Source: Psychrobium sp. MM17-31 (lineage in GTDB: Bacteria > Pseudomonadota > Gammaproteobacteria > Enterobacterales > Psychrobiaceae). Taken from it: a stretch of DNA of 64,000 nt. The notes below the pieces were generated by a model. That model saw only the letters and a list, made by a program, of their open reading frames with translations, was not told where the DNA came from and made no database searches. Positions 28,390 through 35,926 of this stretch are shown here, piece by piece (position 1 is the first letter of the stretch; every line of letters begins with the position of its first letter). The stretch covers positions 124,001 to 188,000 of the forward strand of contig NZ_JAKRGA010000002.1 in NCBI RefSeq assembly GCF_022347785.1, written 5' to 3'. The position numbers and the translations under genes were made by a program.

Positions 28390-29886
28390 TTACTGTAATT
28401 CAGAGAGTTTAATATTTAATTTAAGACAATCGAAAACAGGATCAACGTTTAGCATGCCTAGTTTTACCAAGCGTTCGATAATTTGTTTAGCGCAGTCACT
28501 TGAAACCAATAAACCAAGCGCGATAATTCCTCGAGTGGCGTATGACTGTTCGAGATAACTCGTTTTTTCAATTTGTTCGATAATCTGTTGTTCAAGCGTC
28601 TTCCACGCAAGTGTTTTAGCTAATACACGCCATTGAATGGCACCTATAGGCTGGTCAGTAAAAGGTAATAACTCGTCAAAACGATAAATAGCTTTGTTAT
28701 GCGACATAATTTCCGATACCAACTTCTGGCGTTCATCACTACTTAACCGAGGCAATAACAGCTCAAGTAAGTTGATAGCGTGTTGTTCTTCGTTCAAATA
28801 GTCTCTTAAACGCGTAATAACAATTTGAATAATTTCATCTGGCGCATGGCGAGCGACGTTGGTGATAAAATTGTAGTTATCGAGATAGCGATGCTGGCTA
28901 AATTGCCAGTTCTCTACCAACTCGCGTGGCGATAGTGACAGTGCTTGTGCTAAGTGAATTAAAGACACTTGCTCTAACCACTCTGAACGAAGCGCTTGTT
29001 GTTTCTTGCTCTTTAAGGGCGCAGCGACAACGTGTTTTGTTTTTTTAAACAAACCAGAAGTTTTTACAGTTAACCACGCCGCTAATTCATCCGCCAATTC
29101 ACATGCTCGCTGATCATCTGTAGGCGGTACATTCTCCCCTAAGCGCATCAGCAATTGAGTACTTAACTCGACGACCTTTTTAGAGCGATCATTGGCAAGA
29201 GAATTAAGATATTCGATATCTTGCTGTGACAACTTGATTGCTAATGTATCGATAACTTTATAACGTCGCTCTGCCGGCTCATTAGCGGCACATTGTGCAA
29301 TAATTTCACGCGCTTGTTGCGGGTTATTTCTGCGCAATGCGCGCAATAACTCTATGTGTTGAGCAGGTAAAAACTGTGACCAATTATCAGCGGTTAACGA
29401 TTGCTGTGACTGATTGACTTGCGTAACCCACGCTAACCACGGCCAATATAGTGCGGGTACATCGTCGTTTTGTTTTGGTAGCCAATCTGCTGGATGCGCA
29501 CTGATTTTGTGTTGTGCCAGTATATTCAATAGATGATTGGTTTTACTTGGTGAAAACTGTTTAGTTTGCTCAAGGCAGCGTTTAAACAGTCCTCGAAGAT
29601 CGTCAGCTAGCGTTACAAATTCGAGCTGCGGCAAAGGTGGCTTAGTAAGCAGTTCTTGAGGTTCAGACTGCGCCAGCAACCATGACCGTTGAGCGCTAGC
29701 CAAAATAAGTGCTTGGCGTCGTTGACAACTATGAGAAAGATTCTGATCCAGCTCTGGCCAACTCTTTGGCAATTGCGTATCAATTGCAGTTGTTCCCTGA
29801 CCACCAATTAACCAACGCTTATACAACTGATCAATTTGCGCGAGTTCTTGTCTTGCAGTTTCAATTAACACGAAATGGTCCCCCAC
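28390..29886 (-). CDS. DUF5691-like helical-repeat protein
   Basis: 498 residues without signal or membrane segments; almost wholly helical with HEAT-like pairs (LLRALRRNNPQQAREIIAQ, LNSLANDRSKKVVELSTQLL). Members of this family are found between SWIM and MoxR genes in many bacteria. A scaffold role is likely from the fold only. Its start overlaps the SWIM gene by 22 bases. Confidence 0.75.
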   Translation of the reverse strand: MGDHFVLIETARQELAQIDQLYKRWLIGGQGTTAIDTQLPKSWPELDQNLSHSCQRRQALILASAQRSWLLAQSEPQELLTKPPLPQLEFVTLADDLRGLFKRCLEQTKQFSPSKTNHLLNILAQHKISAHPADWLPKQNDDVPALYWPWLAWVTQVNQSQQSLTADNWSQFLPAQHIELLRALRRNNPQQAREIIAQCAANEPAERRYKVIDTLAIKLSQQDIEYLNSLANDRSKKVVELSTQLLMRLGENVPPTDDQRACELADELAAWLTVKTSGLFKKTKHVVAAPLKSKKQQALRSEWLEQVSLIHLAQALSLSPRELVENWQFSQHRYLDNYNFITNVARHAPDEIIQIVITRLRDYLNEEQHAINLLELLLPRLSSDERQKLVSEIMSHNKAIYRFDELLPFTDQPIGAIQWRVLAKTLAWKTLEQQIIEQIEKTSYLEQSYATRGIIALGLLVSSDCAKQIIERLVKLGMLNVDPVFDCLKLNIKLSELQ

Positions 29887-31256
29887 AATAGCGTATTGGC
29901 ACTCATAAGTTGCGCTTTGTAACCATCCGACAAAACAAATGCATGCGACAATTCACTCCCCAACAAGACGGAGTTAATCGATTTATTACTCAAAGCAATC
30001 GTTTGTTCAGAGACCTGATCACTCCACCAATAGTCGCCACTCTCACTCTGAGCAATACGACCAGCACCAATTAATACAGGAAAAGACTCTAGCCATGGCG
30101 AAGATGCTAAATACCGTTGAAAGGCAGCTTGATGGGTGCTTATTTGATAACTTGGAGTTTCTGATGCATGAGTTATGACTTGATACTCGCCAAGTACAGC
30201 GCGCAATGGCTGACGTGCAGGATAGAAAATCAATTCTCCTTCGATTAAACGGTCTATGCTGCTAATCATTTCTTTACGACCAGCACTAGCAGGATAAAAA
30301 TCGAGCAATAAAGCAGGCTCTTGATAGCGACCATCAACGTTTATTAACCACTTAGCGTGCGCTATCAAACCATCCTTACGGCTTTCGATATGTTCGCCGA
30401 CAGTCTGCCATATTCCAGTGATTCTTAATGCTTTTTCGTCACTAATGATTTGTTCTCTAGTTTCCGACTTCGCCACAGCACGCCTAACATCTACATCGTT
30501 ACAATCGGTAAACCACGCCTCTGATAACATAGCTAACTTGCCAAGTTCTTGATAAACCATCTCGGCTTGCACAGCGGCATCGGCAGCCATAACTTTAGCT
30601 GGTAACTCATCGACACGTGCAGCAAAGTTAGTTGCCTTAGCATCAACAAGACGCGACGCAATGCGTCGGCAACGCTCATTTACTTCCTTAATGAAGGTGG
30701 TAACACCATTGAGTAACTGATCATCTAACCACTGTTGAAACTCCACAAGTCCTTCGCTAATCGAGGTGTCTGTCTTAGCTTTGTTACTTGCAGCTCGCTT
30801 AGCCTGCGCCGCTTCTTTTTTCGCTAATTCCTCAGGAGATAATGGTTTAGCTTCTTGTGTTATCGCTCCAATATCTTTAGCTACTGTAGGTTTAGTTGCT
30901 TCTACGGAGCCAGCAGTAGGTTTACGCTTTCGCCTGCCTAACCAATCGTGCACCCATTGCGGTGGTTCCGCGTCAGCAAAACCGTGCTGTGCATCTGAAA
31001 ACTGCCACAGCAGAGCCAATACGTGTTTACAGGGAAATTTTCGTGATGGGCATGTACACTTGTAACCGTGCTCAACAACATCAGCGACAGTGTAATAGGG
31101 TTTAGAGCCAGAGCCTTGGCACTCACCCCAAATGGTATTAATTGCAGGTGCTTGTTCAAGTACTGGCCATTTTGCGGGTTTGAGTAGTTTTTTTGCGGCA
31201 TTCAAAGACGCCTGATCTGGCGCTAACTCTTGAATGGTTTCAAGCGAAATATTCAC
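29865..31256 (-). CDS. SWIM zinc-finger protein (YehQ-like), first gene of the operon
   Basis: 463 residues. The SWIM motif is C67-x-C69-x6-C76-x-H78 (CTCPSRKFPCKH), a zinc site that binds DNA or protein. A Lys/Ala-rich linker (about 115-170) leads to a C-terminal part without recognised motifs. Cytosolic. The first cistron of the five genes; 360 bases of AT-rich sequence precede it and should hold the promoter. Confidence 0.88.
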   Translation of the reverse strand: MNISLETIQELAPDQASLNAAKKLLKPAKWPVLEQAPAINTIWGECQGSGSKPYYTVADVVEHGYKCTCPSRKFPCKHVLALLWQFSDAQHGFADAEPPQWVHDWLGRRKRKPTAGSVEATKPTVAKDIGAITQEAKPLSPEELAKKEAAQAKRAASNKAKTDTSISEGLVEFQQWLDDQLLNGVTTFIKEVNERCRRIASRLVDAKATNFAARVDELPAKVMAADAAVQAEMVYQELGKLAMLSEAWFTDCNDVDVRRAVAKSETREQIISDEKALRITGIWQTVGEHIESRKDGLIAHAKWLINVDGRYQEPALLLDFYPASAGRKEMISSIDRLIEGELIFYPARQPLRAVLGEYQVITHASETPSYQISTHQAAFQRYLASSPWLESFPVLIGAGRIAQSESGDYWWSDQVSEQTIALSNKSINSVLLGSELSHAFVLSDGYKAQLMSANTLLWGTISC

Positions 31257-31613
31257 GTCCTTTTGAACTCTTGTATCTTAATTTTTATTATCGGCAGTGA
31301 TTATAGATTAAAAACAATAAATTGATACGGCGAATTTAGTTCGGTTCAATTGATATGTGTTGGAATCAATTGAAACACAATGAATAAAACAAAGTATAGA
31401 AGAGCTGTGAATGCTCACTAAACGTGACAGGATTATATAAAATATAGGACAACCGTAAATATCCCTAGCGGATTACAATGATTGGAGCTTTTAATATTTT
31501 GTGGGCGTCTAATATTTTGTGAATGAGCATTATTAGTTACCCAATGCGCTCAATCAATAAATTAACTATATTAATCACAAGGCTGCCAGTTAACCACCAA
31601 ATAAGAACTCTAA
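31257..31613. other. Intergenic region upstream of the SWIM operon
   Basis: AT-rich with stop codons in all frames and no gene that I can support. It contains two copies of TAATATTTTGTG (about 31492-31523) that could be a small direct repeat. The operon promoter must lie here; I cannot fix its boxes with confidence. Confidence 0.5.
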
Positions 31614-31832
31614 TTAATACAACTTTTTGAAATAGCTTAAAAGTTTTTCCCCCCCCCAAATATGTATTGAAACCAGAAACAACGATATTCCAACAATCAG
31701 TTCAAATATCAAACTCGATTCACCTAGTGTTAGATACAAAAATATACCAATATAAAACAGGAACACATGAAAAACCGCCGTTAAAACAGCGGTCTTAGCA
31801 TTTGGCTTTGGATAGGTAAGAATCTTTACAAT
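31614..31832 (-). pseudogene. Possible decayed small membrane-protein gene with a G9 tract
   Basis: An open frame of 72 codons, between stop codons, reads ILTYPKPNAKTAVLTAVFHV and continues with two hydrophobic segments before ending KKLLY-like (SYFKKLY). There is no ATG: the first codons after the upstream stop are ATT GTA AAG. GTG at the end of the first helix would cut it short. Nine consecutive G (plus-strand C at 31649-31657) lie within the frame at TGG-GGG-GGG-G. It may be a cassette gene that lost its start, or chance. Confidence 0.35.
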
Positions 31833-31893
31833 TTAAGTACACAATCATCACGAATTTAATAACTGTTCGACACAAAAATGTATCGAATAACAC

Positions 31894-32088
31894 TCAACCG
31901 TCATTCTCTCGTTTAAAGCAGTTAAAACAAAAATTCACTGTAACAAACATAAGAAAACTAAAGACGAATATAAACACTACCTTGTAGAAATAGAGTAACT
32001 GTTCAGCACTGAAAAAATACTGATAAATAGCATTCCCAATGGCAGTACATAATGACATATAAAAACTATGTATGACTTCCTTTTTCAT
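31894..32088 (-). CDS. Small hydrophobic protein, last cassette gene
   Basis: 64 residues with two membrane segments (about 9-28 and 33-55) and a charged end FKRENDG. AAGGAGAG lies four bases before the ATG, an excellent ribosome site, so it is very probably translated. No family recognised. The sequence before it (32092-32150) is the same as before the first cassette at 40407, so it starts at a cassette boundary. Confidence 0.6.
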   Translation of the reverse strand: MKKEVIHSFYMSLCTAIGNAIYQYFFSAEQLLYFYKVVFIFVFSFLMFVTVNFCFNCFKRENDG

Positions 32089-32091
32089 AAA

Positions 32092-32150
32092 CTCTCCTTG
32101 ATATATAACAATAGGTTATCCAGCATGCATGGAAGTAATGGATATTAAAT
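32092..32150 (-). promoter_or_regulatory. Cassette-boundary recombination-like site (copy B)
   Basis: On the minus strand it reads GCATGCTGGATAACCTATTG followed by TTATAT, where G-TTATAT is the same crossover heptamer as in the intact sites at 38184 and 38624. The segment matches the site in front of the first cassette (40424-40480) over roughly 45 bases with about 70% identity. It may be the 3' part of an attC or an attI-like site. Confidence 0.45.
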
Positions 32151-32228
32151 TAAGATAGGAAATTTAACTGTAGTAATGGCCTCAATATCTATCAACGAAC
32201 GGTGAAATAATACTAAATGCTAGTCCAG

Positions 32229-32390
32229 CGAACACAACGGGAAATGACGTGATAGAAAGGTGTAGCGGCAAAATCAATTAAACTGTTTCTTGCCCTAGCC
32301 ATAACAACCTCCTCAAAAAAGAGTGATTATTAGACTAGGACAAAATCAATTTATTGCCAGAATCTTTTGGGTGTCTATTTTTTGTTACGA
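32229..32390 (-). mobile_element. 5' fragment of a Y1-transposase element
   Basis: Contains the right end GACACCCAAAAG (minus strand), the leader with GAGGAGG, and the first 24 codons of the transposase (start at 32302, MARARNSLIDF), then similarity stops at about 32229 and the frame runs into a stop. It lies six bases from the end of the lipoprotein cassette gene, directly after CGTAAC, which looks like the first bases of that cassette's attC. Confidence 0.8.
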
Positions 32391-32396
32391 TTATGG

Positions 32397-33854
32397 CTAG
32401 TCTCTCTGAACAGATCTCAATTTTCTTTCATTTTTCGCGCTAACATACATCAAACACATTACGTGTTTATTTCTTTCTGAGACCTCAATAGAGTCCAAAT
32501 ATTTTCGCAAATTGTTTCTTGCATTTTTGGTAGAATAACCCTCCTTTCGATAGTCCCCTGTCATGCCAATTAAAACCTCGGGACTAGTCTTATCGCCAAG
32601 TACAGGGAAATAGTTGAAGTTCAGGCTAATTCCGCTTACAAGTGAATCACACTGTAATTCTTCAAAGTTTGGAAATGTAGCCATCTCTATTTTTCGGTTT
32701 TTTGACTCAACTATGGAGTAATGAGGGTGGTAGTCCGTAGTAGATCCCACATTCCTGTGGGCAGTAGTTGCAACTGTTGTAATATAAAAATTTTCAGCAA
32801 ACCTATTATTACGTGGACCTTCGTCAGGGTCTTCAATATGCGTATGTGCCGAAAGCCATAAGTTTCTATTTTTTCCCTTTAATAAAAGATCTGCTGGTCT
32901 TCCCACATAAACACTAGTATATCCAAGTCCTTCAATCGGATAGTGTGACGTTATGATTCGGACATCATCATATGAAGAATTTAAATTGCTATTTATCCAG
33001 TCTGTTTGCCCACCTTCTTCCCATGAAATACTTCCTCTAACACCATAAACTTCGGTTATTAACACCTCAGGTTTAACATTAATATCTTGGTAATCAGAAG
33101 TATCAGTCAAAATTATCTGCCCTTGAATTCCCCCTTTGCTGTATTCAATGATACCGGAGTAAAAGCATCCGTTCTTGTGCTGTTCCTGTGATGGCCCAGG
33201 ACATATGTCATCAAGGCTTTCTTCTATGGTTGTCCCTGCTTCAATGGGGTGTATATTGTCTTTGAATGTGATAAATATTGATGGATCACTAAAGCTTGAA
33301 AATGATTCCCTATTAAACTGGTAAGTCATTTTTATAATTTCTTTCTTTGTATAGTAGAATTTATCTGTCGAGCCTTCCTCGCCTCCACAAGACGCCCGTC
33401 GAATAGCCGGTTCAACTTGATTTCCGGTCGCCAAATAGTCATGATTTCCGATAACAAAATATATTGGTTTTCCAAGCTCTTTTCTTGAATGCCTTAGTGT
33501 TGAAAAAAATTCATCCGCCTCGTCCTTACAACCGCTATTCATTCCGTCGCCAAGGTAAAAAACAATATCTGGATTTTGATTCTTCATGTCAGAAAAAAAA
33601 TAGCCAAGATTTTCAAGTGCTAATGTTTCCTGTGTTGTTGTTCGCACAGCCCAATTTGAAAATTTGTCAGCAAGAGGCGTTCTAAAAGGGTTACCTTCGC
33701 TATTTTTCTCTGTTGTAATTTGAGAATCAGCAATCGTCGCGATCTTAATTCCAATATCTATATCTTCACCCTCTCCCATTAGTGATATATTTGTAACTAT
33801 TGAACATGAGCTCAGCATCAATGATGCAGTTAGAAGAGTAATTGCTCTTATCAT
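32397..33854 (-). CDS. Metallophosphoesterase lipoprotein (cassette gene)
   Basis: 485 residues with a lipoprotein signal (LMLSSC, Cys17). Calcineurin-like motifs: IADSQ (D-x-Q variant), GDGMNSG, GNHDYL, TSHYP and SAHTHIED. It is expected to hydrolyse a phosphoester outside the cytoplasm. The gene is AT-richer than its chromosomal neighbours. It is bordered by attC remnants on both sides, so it is an integron cassette. The D-x-Q form links it loosely to the chromosomal enzyme at 2446; overall sequences differ. Confidence 0.85.
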   Translation of the reverse strand: MIRAITLLTASLMLSSCSIVTNISLMGEGEDIDIGIKIATIADSQITTEKNSEGNPFRTPLADKFSNWAVRTTTQETLALENLGYFFSDMKNQNPDIVFYLGDGMNSGCKDEADEFFSTLRHSRKELGKPIYFVIGNHDYLATGNQVEPAIRRASCGGEEGSTDKFYYTKKEIIKMTYQFNRESFSSFSDPSIFITFKDNIHPIEAGTTIEESLDDICPGPSQEQHKNGCFYSGIIEYSKGGIQGQIILTDTSDYQDINVKPEVLITEVYGVRGSISWEEGGQTDWINSNLNSSYDDVRIITSHYPIEGLGYTSVYVGRPADLLLKGKNRNLWLSAHTHIEDPDEGPRNNRFAENFYITTVATTAHRNVGSTTDYHPHYSIVESKNRKIEMATFPNFEELQCDSLVSGISLNFNYFPVLGDKTSPEVLIGMTGDYRKEGYSTKNARNNLRKYLDSIEVSERNKHVMCLMYVSAKNERKLRSVQRD

Positions 33855-33921
33855 GGTTGTCCCCTATTACTAGCTTAAATGTATTGATTTTTTGACGTTA
33901 TTCTCTGTTGTAGGCCCGAAC

Positions 33922-33966
33922 ACTTAACGCCGCCAACACAGGCCGAGCGGACAAGAATAATTCGTC
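33922..33966 (-). repeat. 3' half of an attC site, interrupted by an element
   Basis: On the minus strand TTGTCCGCTCGG...TGGCGGCGTTAAGT ends with the crossover heptamer GTTAAGT in front of the lipoprotein cassette. The other side meets the transposon end GACACCC at 33967. Its bases TTGTCCG..GGC..TG..GCG..TTA complement the 5' half at 37204-37239, so the two were probably one site. Confidence 0.65.
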
Positions 33967-34262
33967 GACACCCAAAAATTAGCTTGGATATTTTACCTCT
34001 CAGCCAATGTCCTTATACCTACAGCGGTAATGCTCATTAGCGCACTGCCTTAACCGTTCTAGCGAGCCTACGAATTTACCGTATTGGCGTCTAAAGTGAT
34101 TTATGATTTCTATCCAGTCATCACTTGCAATCCCCAAACTATCAAGTAATTTAGGCTGATACTCTTCCACAAAACCGCGCTTATTAGGCACTATTTTCCT
34201 TGAACTCCAGTCAGCTAATTCAAAATAATCATATAGTGTAAATTGAATAGCAAGTGATAATA
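33967..34262 (-). mobile_element. 3' fragment of a Y1-transposase element
   Basis: Begins with the left terminus GACACCCAAAAATTAG and codes for the last 85 or so residues of the transposase (NKRGFVEE.. DDWIEI..FRRQYG..LRQCANEH). Similarity stops near 34262, just before the next copy starts, so that copy truncated it. About 165 bases of the usual left non-coding region are missing between two CTTGGAT repeats. Confidence 0.8.
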
Positions 34263-34267
34263 GTATT

Positions 34268-35545
34268 TCGTTGACACCCAGAAATTAGCATGGACGTTTA
34301 ACCAATTTTTTGCAATTCGTTTTGCAGCAAATTTCAATCAATTAACAATTTCATTTCAATTAAATCGGTAATAAATCGTTTTAGAAGTGTTTATTGCTAT
34401 CAGACGCCGAGAAAAGCACAAAGAAAGCCTGTAAACAACTCGATTATCTACATTTCTCAGATAGCTTGGCTAGTTTATCCGTTAGCCAACGCCCTTATAC
34501 CAACAGTGATGATGCTCATTGGCACACTGCCTTAACCGCTCTCGCGAGCCTGCGAAGTTACCGTATTGGCGTCTAAAGTGATTAACAATTTCTATCCAAT
34601 CATCACTAGCAATCCCCAAACAATCAAGTAATTTAGGCTGATGCTCTTCCACAAAACCGCGCTTATTAGGCACTATCTGTCTTGCACTCCAATCCGCCAG
34701 TTCAAAGTAATCATAGAGGGTAAAAGGGATGGCAAGCGATTGTTGCGAACCGCCAAATGGTAAAAGGTTAGCGGGTTGTTTCGGTGAGGCTTTATTGTGT
34801 TTGGAGGTGGTTCTTCGGTCTTGCTCATAACTACGGATTCTGGCTTGAATTGAGGTAAAATCACTCTCTTTAAAATCATTGGCCATACCTGCGCGAATAG
34901 GGTTTAAATCAACATACATCATGCAAGATAACAAAGCTTGTTCATCCAACAATGCCTGTGAATAATAACGACCTTCCCAGTAGCGTCCTTTGCAGTTATC
35001 TTCTTTATTAGCGGCTCGAGCTATCGACTCATTGAGGTGACGCATAAACCAACTAATGTCATAAAGCCTAAATCGCCACACGCTGACCACCTCAGCAACC
35101 TTGGCTAGACTCGCTTTGTCGTCTATCTCGCCTTTGCGATACCTATCAACGACAGGATGACCTTTATGCAGTTGATACCAACGTTCAATTACCTCATCAT
35201 CAGACCAACTTAACGCACGTTCTCGGTCTACACGCAATACTAAATGGTAATGGTTACTCATAATTGCATAGGCAGCGATATGGATAGCGAAAATCCCTGA
35301 TAACGCATGGAGCTTGTCCAACACCCATTGGCGCCTGTGGTTATAGTTCTTACCGGAGTATTTATCTTCACCACACAGAAATGCGCGACGAACACAACGA
35401 GAAATGACGTGATAGAAAGGTGTGGCGTCTAAATCAATTAGACTGTTTCTTGCCCTAGCCATAACAACCTCCTCAACAAAGAGTGATTATTAGCCTAGGA
35501 CAAATTCAATTTATTGCCAGAAACTTTTGGGTGTCTATTATTTTG
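34268..35545 (-). mobile_element. Complete Y1 (HUH) transposase element, copy 1
   Basis: About 1.28 kb between TCGTT-GACACCC (34268-34279) and GGGTGTC-TATTATTTTG (ending 35545), with inverted terminal GACACCCA / TTGGGTGTC. The left 210 bases are AT-rich and non-coding; the rest is one transposase gene. Its right end abuts a half attC site and its left end lies in the older fragment. Confidence 0.85.
34482..35462 (-). CDS. Y1 (IS200-like/REP-associated) transposase, copy 1
   Basis: 326 residues with the HUH motif in SNHYHLVLRVD and the segment MMYVDLNPIRAGMA, which holds the probable catalytic tyrosine and is typical of REP-associated tyrosine transposases. These enzymes cut and join single-stranded DNA at hairpins. 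GAGGAGG lies six bases before the ATG. About 90% identical to copy 2. Longer than the usual 150-220 residues because of a C-terminal extension (from about 215) shared by both copies. Confidence 0.9.
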   Translation of the reverse strand: MARARNSLIDLDATPFYHVISRCVRRAFLCGEDKYSGKNYNHRRQWVLDKLHALSGIFAIHIAAYAIMSNHYHLVLRVDRERALSWSDDEVIERWYQLHKGHPVVDRYRKGEIDDKASLAKVAEVVSVWRFRLYDISWFMRHLNESIARAANKEDNCKGRYWEGRYYSQALLDEQALLSCMMYVDLNPIRAGMANDFKESDFTSIQARIRSYEQDRRTTSKHNKASPKQPANLLPFGGSQQSLAIPFTLYDYFELADWSARQIVPNKRGFVEEHQPKLLDCLGIASDDWIEIVNHFRRQYGNFAGSRERLRQCANEHHHCWYKGVG

Positions 35546-35612
35546 TTTAAAATTAGCGAGGAACGAGCAAAAGCCAACTGTTTTTTGTCCGTTCTTTAGC
35601 GCCTTGTTAGGT
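35546..35612 (-). repeat. 5' half of an attC site
   Basis: On the minus strand it starts ACCTAACAAGGCGC and continues GGACAAAAAACAGTTGGC, the same architecture as the intact sites (ACCTAACAAGCC.. at 39496-39598 and GGACAAAAAAACAGTTG at 39943-40041). It ends TTTTAAAC against the transposon. The stop codon TAA of the cassette gene is inside the first heptamer. The 3' half is not next to it. Confidence 0.75.
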
Positions 35613-35926
35613 ATTGCCTACACCAATAAAATCACTATTGGCCGCAACCCCACATAATCCAGGAGTTTCAGGCCACCACATGACATGTAAGAAAGGTAGT
35701 AGATTCTCTCTTGGCACCACTGTAAAAGTTCCTACAGCATTCCCATCAATAACTTTAAAATCAAGTTTCTGCGATTCTTGCATAAACTTGAAACCTTCAG
35801 CATTCTTCGGAGAGTAACCCAAGTTTATCTCTAACTCATCTAACCCTCCTATTTCGGATGGAATAATAAATTTATATACACCTTTATCGTTAGTGCTGAT
35901 AACTTCTATTTGCTCGTTAAATCGTT
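35607..35926 (-). pseudogene. Cassette gene truncated at its 5' end by a Y1 element
   Basis: The frame is open from the element border at 35926 through NEQIEVISTNDKGVYKFIIP to the end FIGVGNT, with the stop at 35607 within attC. The first methionine in this frame is far inside (35822 is TTG/GTG-like at best), so the original N-terminus has been lost. The remaining 105 or so residues look like a beta-rich domain (YKFIIPSEIGG, VGTFTVVPRENLLPFLHVMW). No family recognised. Confidence 0.7.

Noticed and set aside
31490-31525. Possible CRISPR-like direct repeat
   Set aside because: Only two copies of a 12-base AT-rich word, no spacer pattern and no cas genes.
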